Shown here piece by piece: positions 1 through 8,851 of a stretch of 37,988 nucleotides of DNA. The position numbers and the translations under genes are program-made. Source of the stretch: CBDTTM01 sp965363355 (GTDB taxonomy: Bacteria > Bacillota > Negativicutes > Selenomonadales > Selenomonadaceae); NCBI GenBank assembly GCA_965363355.1, contig CBDTTM010000006.1, forward strand, positions 1 through 37,988, read 5' to 3'. The stretch's first letter is position 1. Each line of letters starts with the position of its first letter. The notes under the pieces were generated by a model that was given only the letters and a program-made list of their open reading frames with translations, was not told where the DNA came from and searched no databases.

Positions 1-54
1 ACCCGGGACACCCTGATTAAAAGTCAGGTGCTCTACCAACTGAGCTAGTGAACC
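1..54 (-). tRNA. tRNA-Lys (anticodon TTT), 3' part cut off by the window edge
   Basis: Read on the minus strand, the sequence gives an acceptor 5' strand GGTTCAC (54-48), then TA, a D arm GCTC-AGTTGGTA-GAGC, an anticodon stem CCTGA/TCAGG around the loop CTTTTAA (17-23) with anticodon TTT at 19-21, a five-base variable region, and the first strand of the T stem. The T loop, the 3' acceptor strand and any CCA end lie outside the window. A consensus promoter sits 70-95 bases upstream. More tRNAs may follow beyond the edge. Confidence 0.95.
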
Positions 55-121
55 ATGGTGAGTTGCTGCAAACAATTTTTAGAAAGAATTAAATAAACTG
101 ATGTGTTACTCACAAGACAAT

Positions 122-150
122 ATTATACGGAATAACCAGGCACTTGTCAA
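122..150 (-). promoter_or_regulatory. Sigma-A promoter of the tRNA-Lys
   Basis: On the minus strand TTGACA (150-145) and TATAAT (127-122) are separated by exactly 17 bases, a full consensus housekeeping promoter. Transcription should start near 115, about 60 bases before the tRNA 5' end. It lies after the purA terminator, so the tRNA can be transcribed independently of purA. Confidence 0.88.
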
Positions 151-244
151 CACTTTTTCAAAAAATAAATTAATAATATTGTTTTAGGTCATTTCCATAA
201 AAGCTATGACTTTTAACCTACGCTCTATTATACCACAAAAAATA

Positions 245-287
245 AAAATACAGCGAGCTAAATTTAAAATTCAGCTCGCTGTATTTT
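245..287 (-). terminator. Intrinsic terminator after purA
   Basis: A perfect 15-bp inverted repeat (245-259 with 273-287) has a 13-base loop. The stem is A-rich on one side and T-rich on the other and its core is CAGCGAGCT. It begins 13 bases after the purA stop codon and is symmetrical enough to work in both directions. Confidence 0.88.
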
Positions 288-299
288 CTATAAATGCTC

Positions 300-1586
300 T
301 TAAAATACTTGTTTATCAAGAACAATCGTCTGATCACGATTTGGTCCGACAGAAACGTAGCCAAGTTTGATATCGGCAACTTCTGCGAGACGTTCTAAAT
401 ATTTTCTTGCTGCTTCCGGCAAATCTTCATATTTACGGATTTTCGTCGTATCTGTCTGCCAGCCCTTGAATGTTTCATAAACAGGTTCTACTGCTGCAAG
501 GACTTTGAGGCTTGCTGGCATTTCATTGAGGATTTCACCCTGGTATTTGTAAGCAACGCAAAGCTTGATTTCTTCGAAATCATCGAGGATATCAAGTCGT
601 GTAATCGCCATGTAATCGATGCCGCTCAAATAGCCTGCATAACGAACTACGCAGCCATCAAGCCAACCCGTACGACGTGGTCGCCCTGTAACCGTACCGA
701 ATTCATGACCGCATTTGCGGATTCTATCGCCAATTTCATTGAGCTGTTCGGTAGGGAACGGGCCTTCGCCTACACGCGTGCAATAGGCTTTGACAACGCC
801 GATGACTTTGTCGATCTTGCTTGGTCCAATACCAGCGCCTACGCAAGCTCCACCAGATGTTGGATGCGAAGCCGTAACATACGGATAGGTTCCATGATCA
901 AGGTCAAGGAGGGTAGCCTGTGCGCCTTCAAACAATACTTTTTTATCCGCTTTGATTGCTTCATTCAAATAAGCCGACGTGTCGATGACGTATTTGCGCA
1001 AACGATCTGCATATCCGAGATATTCCGTGCGAATTTCTTCATAATCAAGTGGTTCTTGATGATAAATTTCCCGCAATTCTTTATTTTTCAAAGCGAGATT
1101 GCTTTTGAGTTTTTCACTGAAAACTTCTTCATCCATAAGATCGACGATACGGATGCCAATACGGTTGTCTTTGTCCATATAGCATGGGCCAATTCCATTT
1201 TTCGTCGTACCAATCTTTTTGTCGCCAAGGGCTTCTTCAAGAAGTCCATCAAGGATGCAGTGATATGGCAAAATGACATGTGCACGATTAGAGATACGGA
1301 TTCCATCTACAGCGACGCCCTGTGCTTCCATTCCATCCATTTCTTGGAGCAAAACCTTTGGATTGATAACAACGCCATTAGCGATGACACATTTCTTTCC
1401 TTTATATAAAATCCCGGATGGCAATAAGCGCAATTTAAATTCTTTGCCCTCAACCGTAACCGTATGCCCTGCATTGCTGCCGCCTTGATAGCGAACAACA
1501 ACATCAGATTTTTCTGCCAAATAATCGACGATCTTGCCCTTGCCTTCATCGCCCCATTGAGTTCCCATTACAACTACTGCTGACAT
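300..1586 (-). CDS. purA: Adenylosuccinate synthetase
   Basis: PurA condenses IMP and aspartate, using GTP, to form adenylosuccinate, the first committed step from IMP to AMP in the cytoplasm. The 428-residue protein has the usual length. It opens with the GTP-binding loop GDEGKGK (residues 12-18) and contains the IMP-site stretch GIGPCYMDK and the GTP-loop segment TGRPRRTGWLD. The ATG at 1586 follows a GGGAG ribosome site at a normal distance. The gene stands alone between two terminators. Its upstream region (1587-2000) carries its own promoter and two RNA hairpins that may control expression. The position after dnaB and before a tRNA gene is common in Firmicutes. Confidence 0.98.
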   Translation of the reverse strand: MSAVVVMGTQWGDEGKGKIVDYLAEKSDVVVRYQGGSNAGHTVTVEGKEFKLRLLPSGILYKGKKCVIANGVVINPKVLLQEMDGMEAQGVAVDGIRISNRAHVILPYHCILDGLLEEALGDKKIGTTKNGIGPCYMDKDNRIGIRIVDLMDEEVFSEKLKSNLALKNKELREIYHQEPLDYEEIRTEYLGYADRLRKYVIDTSAYLNEAIKADKKVLFEGAQATLLDLDHGTYPYVTASHPTSGGACVGAGIGPSKIDKVIGVVKAYCTRVGEGPFPTEQLNEIGDRIRKCGHEFGTVTGRPRRTGWLDGCVVRYAGYLSGIDYMAITRLDILDDFEEIKLCVAYKYQGEILNEMPASLKVLAAVEPVYETFKGWQTDTTKIRKYEDLPEAARKYLERLAEVADIKLGYVSVGPNRDQTIVLDKQVF

Positions 1587-1623
1587 ATTAAAAACTCTCC
1601 CTTCAACTTACAGCTTATTTTAG

Positions 1624-1666
1624 CTGACGGACGCCCGGCCCCTATTTCTGCGCCGGATGCGGTCAG
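1624..1666 (-). promoter_or_regulatory. G+C-rich RNA stem just upstream of the purA ribosome site
   Basis: Bases 1624-1628 pair with 1662-1666 and bases 1635-1639 pair with 1652-1656, separated by an internal loop and closed by a 12-base apical loop. A further short stem CAGCT/AGCTG (1611-1626) overlaps its edge. The surroundings are A+T-rich, so this structured block stands out. It may be a regulatory element of the purA mRNA; the ligand or protein, if any, is unknown. Confidence 0.35.
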
Positions 1667-1779
1667 AAGCTTTCTGTTCACCATATAGCTCAACCGGCTG
1701 TATCTCTGTCTTTTTTCTTTGCTGGAGTCAATCTACACACTATATACCATTTATGCATAGATATGCATGGGAATCCCAC

Positions 1780-1822
1780 AAAAAAAACACTCAAATTGAC
1801 ATAACAATGTCTCATTTTGAGT
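1780..1822 (-). terminator. Terminator-like hairpin in the purA leader (possible attenuator)
   Basis: On the minus strand ACTCAAA (1822-1816) pairs with TTTGAGT (1795-1789), with four further inner pairs (1808-1811 with 1798-1801). The stem is followed by G and then eight consecutive T. It lies about 27 bases after the predicted start point of the promoter at 1856-1885 and before purA, so it would end that transcript early unless it is bypassed. Confidence 0.5.
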
Positions 1823-1855
1823 TTGGTGAAAGTATTCCCCTTATTTCCCTTACAT

Positions 1856-1885
1856 ATCATAGCATCATTGCCTATGAAGTGTCAA
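1856..1885 (-). promoter_or_regulatory. Candidate promoter for purA or a short leader RNA
   Basis: On the minus strand TTGACA (1885-1880) and TATGAT (1861-1856) are 18 bases apart. The -35 box is perfect and the -10 box has one mismatch. It lies between the dnaB terminator and the leader hairpin. Confidence 0.6.
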
Positions 1886-1945
1886 TTCAATTTATAAATT
1901 TACACTTTATCCATTTTATGCGGACATTTTTCCATTTCAACACCA

Positions 1946-1987
1946 CAAAAACAAAGTCCACGTCATTGACGATGGACTTTGTTTTTT
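1946..1987 (-). terminator. Intrinsic terminator after dnaB
   Basis: A 14-bp perfect stem (1947-1960 with 1973-1986, core CAAAGTCCA) continues inward as CGTC/GACG with one bulged base. A-rich and T-rich flanks lie on opposite sides. It starts 14 bases after the dnaB stop codon and ends the gdpP-rplI-lonB-dnaB transcription unit. Confidence 0.88.
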
Positions 1988-2000
1988 ATAAATCAAGTTC

Positions 2001-3338
2001 TTATTGCATCCGCGATAAATCGGCAAACTTCGTAAACTGCTTATGGAAGAAGAGTTGTACTGTATCTACTGGTCCATTACGATGTTTTGCAATAATCACT
2101 TCTGTTATATTTTTGTTTTCGGTATCTGGATCATAATAATCTTCACGATACAAAAACATTACGATATCGGCATCCTGTTCCAGCGATCCTGATTCACGCA
2201 AATCACTGAGCATCGGTTTTTTGACCTGACGTGATTCAACGCTTCGACTGAGCTGGGAGAGCGCTATGACCGGCACGTTAAGTTCACGGGCCAATGCTTT
2301 TAACGAACGAGATATTTCTGATATTTCTTGTTGGCGATTGTCGCTGCCTTTGCTGCTGCGCCCCTGCATGAGCTGCAAATAATCGATGACGATGAGCTGT
2401 AAATCGTATTCTGCCTTGAGCCTTCTGGCCTTGGAACGAAGTTCCATAACGGTTATCCCTGCTGTATCATCAATAAAAATAGGTGCTGCCGCCAGACGAT
2501 CTGCTGCACTTATTAGCTTGGTCCAGTCTTTTTCATCGAGCTCACCGATGCGAAGCCGCTGAGAATCAATAGCTCCTTCTGAGCAGAGCATACGTTGTAC
2601 GAGCTGCTCTTTTGACATTTCCAAAGAGAAAAATGCCACGGCCTTTTTTTCTTTTACAGCAACATTTGTCGCTATATTCAAGGTAAATGCCGTTTTCCCC
2701 ATACTCGGACGAGCTGCAACCAATATAAGATCTGAGGGCTGCAGACCTGATGTCAGTTTATCAAGATCCTTGAAACCAGATGAAAGTCCTGTGATTCCAC
2801 CTTTGGATTCATAAAGCTGTTCGATTTTGCTGAATGTATTGAGCAAAATGTTCTTGATTGGCGTGAAATCGCCATTATTACGGCGAGCTGCAACCTCAAG
2901 GATCATTTTTTCCGCTTTATCCATAACGTCCGCAACATCTTCTACATCCTCATACCCCATGCCTGCAATCGCGGTTGCCGAGTTGATGAGATTGCGCATC
3001 TGTGCTTTCTCTTTGACGATTTTGGCATGGTATTCGACATTAGCTGCCGTTGGCACGCTGTTTGCCAATGAAGTGACAAAAGCAATCCCACCGACCTTTT
3101 CCATATTTTCATCTTTTCTGAGCTGTTCAGTCACGGTAATCAAATCGACCGCTTCATTTCGATTAAAGAGTTCCAGCATTGCCTGAAAAACAATACGGTG
3201 CGCCTCTCGGTAAAAATCGCTATCATCGAGCATCTGAGCCACTTCCGATATGGCTTCTTTTTTAATCAGCATTGCACCTAAAACAGCCTGCTCCGCTTCA
3301 ATATTTTGTGGCGGCACTCTATCAATCAACAGTTTCAC
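2001..3338 (-). CDS. dnaB: Replicative DNA helicase DnaB
   Basis: This is the hexameric helicase that unwinds DNA at the replication fork and loads with primase. The protein is about 445 residues, the family length. The N-terminal domain starts with PPQNIEAEQAVLGA; the RecA-like ATPase domain carries Walker A ARPSMGKT (residues 209-216), the Walker B stretch LIVIDYLQLM, and the DnaB C-terminal motifs SLKALARELNVPVIALSQLSR and DIVMFLYRED. The start is uncertain. The frame opens at GTG 3338, but the best ribosome site (AAGGGGA) almost touches that codon; the TTG three codons later (3329) would have normal spacing. The gene lies 135 bp after lonB on the same strand. Confidence 0.97.
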   Translation of the reverse strand: MKLLIDRVPPQNIEAEQAVLGAMLIKKEAISEVAQMLDDSDFYREAHRIVFQAMLELFNRNEAVDLITVTEQLRKDENMEKVGGIAFVTSLANSVPTAANVEYHAKIVKEKAQMRNLINSATAIAGMGYEDVEDVADVMDKAEKMILEVAARRNNGDFTPIKNILLNTFSKIEQLYESKGGITGLSSGFKDLDKLTSGLQPSDLILVAARPSMGKTAFTLNIATNVAVKEKKAVAFFSLEMSKEQLVQRMLCSEGAIDSQRLRIGELDEKDWTKLISAADRLAAAPIFIDDTAGITVMELRSKARRLKAEYDLQLIVIDYLQLMQGRSSKGSDNRQQEISEISRSLKALARELNVPVIALSQLSRSVESRQVKKPMLSDLRESGSLEQDADIVMFLYREDYYDPDTENKNITEVIIAKHRNGPVDTVQLFFHKQFTKFADLSRMQ

Positions 3339-3473
3339 TTCCCCTTATGGCAGAAGAAGGAGCGCCCCACCGCAAACCATGCCGGTATTGGCTCCCCCTT
3401 CGCATTTCATTGCTATTCTTTATATGCTATTGGCGAAAAACGATAAGCTCTTTTTCACCTTTTATAATAAAAT

Positions 3474-5417
3474 TTAGGTTTCTTCCTCTACGAACAAAAT
3501 CGCCAAAGCTTCTTCCGCCGTAACGACAGGGTGAATATCCAGTCCCAAATGTTCTTTAGGAATGTCTTTATCATTTTCTTTTGGGATAATAAGCGTCGTA
3601 ACTCCGGCTTGTTTTGCCCCATAGGCTTTTTCAAAAACGCCGCCAACCGGACGAACCATGCCTTGAATTGATATTTCACCGGTAACTGCAACATTTTGTC
3701 GAATTTTTTTGCCGGTGATCGCGGAAATCAACACTGCCAAAATCGCCATTCCAGCAGATGGTCCATCAATATTGCCACCGCCAATTACATTGAGATGGAT
3801 ATCGTAGTCATGGATATCTTCGCCGGTTATTTTCCGAACTACCGACGCCGCATTGAATACCGAATCCTTTGCCATGCTGCCAGCTGTTTCATTGAAACGA
3901 ACCGTGCCCTTATCTTTTTCATGCGCTTTGAATGCCACTGCTTCAATCTCAATGACTGAGCCCAAGAATCCAGCGACCCCAAGACCAAACACTTTACCGA
4001 CCTCACCTTTGTCCGCCGCTTTATTTGTAATAAATGGAGACAGGCGGCTGACCTGAGCGACTTCATACACGTCGGCTTTGGTTATGAGCAAAGTGTCTGC
4101 TTCCATATCGCCCGTACGCTGCAATGCAAGGCTATAGGCATCAGCAAGAATATTGATGGCCTTACGACCTTCAATCGTATATTCGCTAATGAGCCCGGCT
4201 ACACCGTCGGCGAGTTCTGCTTTAAGCTTGTTTGCTGCATTGATTATGATTTTTTCGATGTGCTTTGGTGTCAATGGCTCAAAGTAAATCTCCGCGCAGC
4301 GAGAACGAAGGGCTGGATTTATATAGCCAGCATCACGCGTTGTTGCACCAATCAAAACAAAATCTGCTGGTGCACCGTCTTTGAACATTTTTTGGATATA
4401 TTTAGGTACTGTTTCATCCGTTGGGTCATAATACGCCGACTCAAAATAAGCACGTTTGTCTTCAAGGACCTTAAGCAGCTTATTTTGGAGCATTTCATCC
4501 ATTTCACCGATTTCATCGATGAATAAAATGCCGCCATGGGCATCGGTGACCAGCCCCGGCTTTGGTTCTGGAACGCCACTGTCGGCAAGGTCGCGGCGAG
4601 CCCCTTGGTAAATCGGATCATGAACAGATCCTAGCAAAGGGTTCGTGATATCACGAGGATCCCAGCGCAGCGTAGTCCCGTCCGTTTCAACGAAAGGCGC
4701 ATCTTCAGCAAAAGGTGTGTATTTTGTCGCCCGAGCTGCCTCCAGTACCAATCTTGCCGCAGTTGTTTTACCAACTCCCGGAGGTCCGTACAACAATAAA
4801 TGCTGTGGATATGGTGAGCTCAGTTTTGCCTGCAAAGATTTGACCGCGCGTTCTTGTCCAACGATTTCAGCCAATTCAGACGGACGTAAAAGTTCCATGA
4901 CCGATTGCGTCAGACTGATTTCTTCCATTTTCTCTAATTTTTCGAGTTTACTTTTCGCTTGTGGCGTTTCTTCTGCCGGTTTTTCGTCTTTCAAGACCTG
5001 CATGCGAATGTCTTTTACATAATCGGCATGATGTTCTTCCATTTTTTCAGCGATTTTCTTCTCAATTTTGTCTTCCAGTGAGCGACGTGCCATGACATCC
5101 GCCAGGGATTCCGCTAACTTAGTCAAAATCTCAGGGATTTCTTCATCCGTCGGGATTTTATCAAGTGTTGGGTTTTCTTCGACGATTTTTTGCAACGCCA
5201 AAACGCGTTCACCACGATTTTCGGAACGCATGAGCTGCATGGCATCGAGTTTTCCCGCCTTTAAAACAAGCTTATCTGAACCGATGATATCAACCAGTAT
5301 TCCATATACTGCATTTATTTCCTTGTCGATTTCCGCAGGCGGCAGCTTAATTGCTGGAGCCGATGCTTTCTCGACTGGCTTTTTTTTATCAAATATTTTT
5401 TTGAAAAAATCCTTCAT
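3474..5417 (-). CDS. lonB: ATP-dependent protease LonB
   Basis: This AAA+ serine protease degrades misfolded or regulatory proteins in the cytoplasm. From the ATG at 5417 it is 647 residues: a charged N-terminal helical region (about 1-180), an AAA+ module with Walker A GPPGVGKT (211-218) and Walker B ILFIDE (297-302), and a C-terminal S16 protease domain with catalytic Ser554 in DGPSAG and Lys597 in FEKAYG, 43 residues apart as in Lon. It lacks the large N-terminal substrate domain of LonA. The reading frame stays open further upstream, but that part overlaps rplI, and a GGAAGAGG ribosome site precedes 5417. It lies 13 bp after rplI. Confidence 0.95.
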   Translation of the reverse strand: MKDFFKKIFDKKKPVEKASAPAIKLPPAEIDKEINAVYGILVDIIGSDKLVLKAGKLDAMQLMRSENRGERVLALQKIVEENPTLDKIPTDEEIPEILTKLAESLADVMARRSLEDKIEKKIAEKMEEHHADYVKDIRMQVLKDEKPAEETPQAKSKLEKLEKMEEISLTQSVMELLRPSELAEIVGQERAVKSLQAKLSSPYPQHLLLYGPPGVGKTTAARLVLEAARATKYTPFAEDAPFVETDGTTLRWDPRDITNPLLGSVHDPIYQGARRDLADSGVPEPKPGLVTDAHGGILFIDEIGEMDEMLQNKLLKVLEDKRAYFESAYYDPTDETVPKYIQKMFKDGAPADFVLIGATTRDAGYINPALRSRCAEIYFEPLTPKHIEKIIINAANKLKAELADGVAGLISEYTIEGRKAINILADAYSLALQRTGDMEADTLLITKADVYEVAQVSRLSPFITNKAADKGEVGKVFGLGVAGFLGSVIEIEAVAFKAHEKDKGTVRFNETAGSMAKDSVFNAASVVRKITGEDIHDYDIHLNVIGGGNIDGPSAGMAILAVLISAITGKKIRQNVAVTGEISIQGMVRPVGGVFEKAYGAKQAGVTTLIIPKENDKDIPKEHLGLDIHPVVTAEEALAILFVEEET

Positions 5418-5430
5418 TCCTTGCCTCTTC

Positions 5431-5877
5431 CTAAGCAGCAATAATATGCACCTTAATTGTGCTGGTAATTTCAGGATGGATTTTAACGACGGCATCATAA
5501 TTGCCCAATCCTTTTATCTCACCTTGAATTTCAATTTTGCGCTTATCAATTTCTATTTTATATTCTTTTTGCAAAGCTTCAGCAACATCTTTTCCTGTTA
5601 CCGAACCAAATAATTTGCCATTTTCTCCGACTTTCACCGAAATAGATATTTCGATTTTAGCCAGCTGCGCTGCCATTAAAACAGCTTCATCTTTTTGCTG
5701 CTGTTTTTTGCGATCAGCTGAATTTCTCTGTGCTGTAGCCACATTTAGATTCGCGGCGTTAGCTTCTATTGCATATTTTTTTGGCATGAGAAAATTTCTG
5801 CCATATCCTTCGGAGACTTCTACAATATCCCCTTTTTTTCCTACTTTTTTAACGTCCTGCTGCAATATCACTTTCAT
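5431..5877 (-). CDS. rplI: 50S ribosomal protein bL9
   Basis: bL9 binds 23S rRNA at the base of the L1 stalk and helps keep the reading frame. The 148 residues match the family. The N-terminal RNA-binding domain begins MKVILQQDVKKVGKKGD and contains the signature GYGRNFLMPKKYA; a long charged connecting helix leads to a C-terminal domain ending in VHIIAA. The start ATG at 5877 lies inside the last codons of gdpP (29-bp overlap), which suggests translational coupling. The order gdpP-rplI-dnaB is standard in Firmicutes; here lonB sits between rplI and dnaB. Confidence 0.98.
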   Translation of the reverse strand: MKVILQQDVKKVGKKGDIVEVSEGYGRNFLMPKKYAIEANAANLNVATAQRNSADRKKQQQKDEAVLMAAQLAKIEISISVKVGENGKLFGSVTGKDVAEALQKEYKIEIDKRKIEIQGEIKGLGNYDAVVKIHPEITSTIKVHIIAA

Positions 5878-7861
5878 TTTTATCGTTCTCCTTTATGTAT
5901 TGTTGACTGAGTTCAATCGCTCTAGCCCTTATTTTACTTAATGGTTCGCCTTCAACCTGTGCGCCGGCAACATTTTGATGTCCACCACCGCCAAATTCTT
6001 CCATAATAACTTGTACATTGATTTCACCGGTCGAGCGGGCACTGATGCCGACCAAGTCCGGACTCAGATGGAAAAGCACTAGACTCATCCTTGCATTTTC
6101 AATACGCAATAAACCATCGGCGACTTGTGCCGCAACCGCTTGGATATTCGGGATATTATCTGGGCAAACCGCCACGATAAGGCCTCCCGGGAATACCTCT
6201 GAAGCAGCCAACGCCTGTGCCTGTGCCAATGTCGTTGCATAGTCGGTACGAAATAGGTGTCGAACGACAACCGGATCAGCTCCGCAGCGCCGCAAATAAG
6301 CAACTGCATCAAATGTACGCACGCCTGTCTGTACAGCAAAGTTTTTCGTATCAACCACAATACCAGCATAAAGTGCCGTTGCATCAAGCCTTGTAAGCGC
6401 CAGATCTTCACTAAAATACATCAATAGTTCAGTAACAAGCTCACTCGTCGACGAAGATGCCGGCTCAATATAGACCAAGAGCGGGTTCTCCACAAAGTGT
6501 TCAGAACGACGATGATGGTCAATAACGACGACTTGGTCAATCCTGTCGAGCAGACCTTGTGCCGCCACCATATGAGGAATATGCGTATCGACTACGACGA
6601 GAAGCGGCCTTAGAGCCGTAATCGTCGTGACATCTTTAGCCGCTACGAACAAGTCTTCATAAGCTTCATTGCCCTTTAAGAGCTCTGTGAATTTATCGAT
6701 GCCTTCATTCATATCACTTAAAATGATATGGACTTCTTTGCCTTTATGACGAGCCATTTTGGCAATTCCCATAGCCGCACCTAAGCTATCAAAATCTTCA
6801 TTATGATGCCCCATTACATAGACCGCATCGGACGTTTCGAGAATTTCATTGAAAGCATGGGCAACCACGCGTGCTTTTACGCGGGTATGTTTTTCGACAG
6901 CCTTTGCTTTGCCGCCATAAAACTGCATTTTGCCATCGATTTGCACTGCAACCTGGTCACCGCCACGGCCTAAGGCTAGATCAAGACCGGCTTGTGCTTG
7001 ATCGCCAAGCTGATCAAGCGTCATATTATCGCAAGCAACGGCAACGCCAAAACTAAGCGTTACCGGAAACTTATTGACCCCATGCATAGCTCTGACTTTA
7101 TCGAGAATATCGAATTTATCAGCCAACGCACGATCCAACGCCTTCCGTTCCATGACAGCTATATACAGATCATCTGAAACCCGGCGCATGAATCCGCCAA
7201 TACTGCGAATCCATTCATCAAGCAATTGATTTACGGCAAAAATCAAAGTAATACGCTGTGCTTCTGTAAGCCCTTGCAGCGCTTCATCGTAATTATCGAT
7301 CTGGATATAGCTCAAGACCGTTTTGCTCATCGCATTTTGCTGTTTGAACTGTTCAAACTCCGTAACATCTATGATATAGAAAACCATCAAACCATGCAGA
7401 TCATCCGTAGTGGCTACCGGGCGATGCTTTACTCGATAATATCGTTCATTATTGAAAAAAACATAGTCGCCTTCGGTTCCCCATATTGGAGCTACAATGA
7501 GTCGAGGCCAAAAATCTTTTGCCGATGTACCAAGTTCAGGTTTAAACCCTAACCATTTGCTCAATTCGGCATTGTGCCATTGCAAACGTGCATCAGCATC
7601 AATGACCAATATAGCACCCGGTAGTTTTTCAATCGCATAATTTGCTATATCATTAACATTTTTTATGACATTCTTACAATAATAATCCAGTGAACTCTGC
7701 CGATCCCGGCAACGTTCACGCGAATAAAAGAACAAACACAGCCAAAGGACCAGGCCAATAGAAGCCACATATTTATTGTAATACAAAATCACCAACAATA
7801 ACCCGCCGGTGATTGCCATATTAATGCAAATATCCACCCAAGCTGATAAATTCCGAGGCAT
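5849..7861 (-). CDS. gdpP: Cyclic-di-AMP phosphodiesterase GdpP (YybT family)
   Basis: GdpP hydrolyses cyclic di-AMP to pApA and so sets the level of this second messenger, which controls potassium transport, osmotic balance and cell-wall stress. The 670-residue protein has two N-terminal membrane segments (about 13-48), a PAS domain (about 70-175), a degenerate GGDEF domain in which the signature is replaced by SDDLY (about 229-233), and a DHH/DHHA1 catalytic half. Catalytic motifs seen are GHHNEDFDSLG (351-361), VVDTH (about 423-427), IDHH (447-450) and the C-terminal GGGGHQNVAG. An upstream in-frame ATG at 7876 exists, but the perfect GGAGGT site lies between it and the ATG at 7861, so 7861 is the better start. 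Confidence 0.96.
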   Translation of the reverse strand: MPRNLSAWVDICINMAITGGLLLVILYYNKYVASIGLVLWLCLFFYSRERCRDRQSSLDYYCKNVIKNVNDIANYAIEKLPGAILVIDADARLQWHNAELSKWLGFKPELGTSAKDFWPRLIVAPIWGTEGDYVFFNNERYYRVKHRPVATTDDLHGLMVFYIIDVTEFEQFKQQNAMSKTVLSYIQIDNYDEALQGLTEAQRITLIFAVNQLLDEWIRSIGGFMRRVSDDLYIAVMERKALDRALADKFDILDKVRAMHGVNKFPVTLSFGVAVACDNMTLDQLGDQAQAGLDLALGRGGDQVAVQIDGKMQFYGGKAKAVEKHTRVKARVVAHAFNEILETSDAVYVMGHHNEDFDSLGAAMGIAKMARHKGKEVHIILSDMNEGIDKFTELLKGNEAYEDLFVAAKDVTTITALRPLLVVVDTHIPHMVAAQGLLDRIDQVVVIDHHRRSEHFVENPLLVYIEPASSSTSELVTELLMYFSEDLALTRLDATALYAGIVVDTKNFAVQTGVRTFDAVAYLRRCGADPVVVRHLFRTDYATTLAQAQALAASEVFPGGLIVAVCPDNIPNIQAVAAQVADGLLRIENARMSLVLFHLSPDLVGISARSTGEINVQVIMEEFGGGGHQNVAGAQVEGEPLSKIRARAIELSQQYIKENDKNESDIAAGR

Positions 7862-7894
7862 ACATAGACCTCCCATTTGCGCAATTAATTGCCA

Positions 7895-8851
7895 TTATTT
7901 TTTCTGACTGAATCGACGCCGATAATCAAAAACCATATCAAATAAACCCGTAAACGAAAGAATTTGCAAAAGCATGCCATTGAACATGACAAAAACAACG
8001 ATGATCCAGCGAACAAACTTCGATACCTTCCAGTGGTCGGCCACGGTTTGCAACAAAGCCAGCCCTTGTAAAAAGCCAAAGAACGAAGCTAATATATTCG
8101 CATTAAAGGAAATTTGATAAAGTAAATCAATCTGGCGAGTTCCGCCCCAATACATCCCGACTAAGCCAAAGGCATACAAATAAAGGAAAAACACTGGCAA
8201 CCGCCATTCAGCCAAGGGCTTGAGTAAAGGGAAATCTCGATGGCCTAGACGTCGCAGCACTTTCCCCGCTACCCAATAATTCACAAAGGCCTCAAACATG
8301 CCCATGAGAACGATAAACAGAGGAATCAATAGCGGCAATACCTGCATCATCGAAGAAAAATTCTTTTCTGCTTCAGCAATCTGATCTTCTGGCATATTAA
8401 ATGCCCTATACATATCAATAGAGCTTGTAAACGAGTCTTTCATCAAATCGATCTGAGCGGTAAGCGGATTGATCGAGGTAATCAATAGCGCCAGTAGAAT
8501 CACTGCCGCTTCGGCAACAATCGAAACACCAATCGCTGCAACCAGCATCTTCGTCGCTCCAAAGCCTCGCCGATAAGCAATGCCTAAAGCGACACCAACT
8601 GGCGCAAAAGCAACGACCATATGAAGTGCCATCAATGGCTCAATCAAAATAGCCATCAGTGCTCCGGCAACAGCAATTGCCATGAGACCCCAGCGAAGCC
8701 CATGCCGCACAATCAAAATAACAATCGGCAATGGCCAAACCAGGACTGCAACCGTGCCAAGGATTGGCACGTAAAGGCCGATCAAGGCCATAATGGCCGT
8801 AATTGCAGAAAGCACTCCGCTCTCTGTCATCGGCTTTATTTTATGATTCAT
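7895..8851 (-). CDS. yybS: DUF2232 (YybS family) multi-pass membrane protein
   Basis: This 318-residue integral membrane protein has about eight hydrophobic segments and no soluble catalytic domain. It is recognised by its position directly upstream of gdpP and by a YybS-like N-terminus (ESGVLSAITAIMALIG, then a Pro-rich membrane segment). The family function is not established; the fold resembles small-molecule transport S components. The start ATG at 8851 follows AAGGATG. It lies 33 bp before gdpP, so the two are co-transcribed. In related genomes yybS normally follows rpsR; here a 13-kb block separates them and a new promoter (8985-9013) appears to serve yybS. Confidence 0.85.
   Translation of the reverse strand: MNHKIKPMTESGVLSAITAIMALIGLYVPILGTVAVLVWPLPIVILIVRHGLRWGLMAIAVAGALMAILIEPLMALHMVVAFAPVGVALGIAYRRGFGATKMLVAAIGVSIVAEAAVILLALLITSINPLTAQIDLMKDSFTSSIDMYRAFNMPEDQIAEAEKNFSSMMQVLPLLIPLFIVLMGMFEAFVNYWVAGKVLRRLGHRDFPLLKPLAEWRLPVFFLYLYAFGLVGMYWGGTRQIDLLYQISFNANILASFFGFLQGLALLQTVADHWKVSKFVRWIIVVFVMFNGMLLQILSFTGLFDMVFDYRRRFSQKK

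Larger units (their letters stand above)
1587..2000 (-). other. 414-bp purA-dnaB intergenic region (purA leader)
   Basis: No credible gene is present. Read on the minus strand from dnaB towards purA it holds the dnaB terminator (1946-1987), a promoter (1856-1885), a hairpin followed by eight T (1780-1822), a 16-bp inverted repeat of two ATGCATA arms around GA (1753-1768), and a G+C-rich stem (1624-1666: CTGAC/GTCAG outer pairs, CCGGC/GCCGG inner pairs, 12-base loop). The predicted purA leader is about 260 nt. I could not match it to a riboswitch class that I know. Confidence 0.6.

Noticed and set aside
705..1409. 234-codon open frame on the plus strand inside purA
   Set aside because: It is wholly antisense to the clear purA gene, has no ribosome site and encodes no recognisable domain; it is a codon-bias shadow.
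1590..1700. Purine, PRPP (ykkC-type) or ZTP riboswitch before purA
   Set aside because: The G+C-rich stem is real, but the conserved core sequences of these classes as I know them were not found, so no riboswitch class is claimed.
1657..2136. 159-codon plus-strand frame across the purA-dnaB spacer
   Set aside because: It runs through the dnaB terminator and into the 3' end of dnaB in antisense, has no ribosome site, and the product looks like random hydrophobic sequence.
5418..5498. N-terminal extension of LonB by 27 residues
   Set aside because: This segment lies within rplI and has no ribosome site, while a good site precedes the ATG at 5417.
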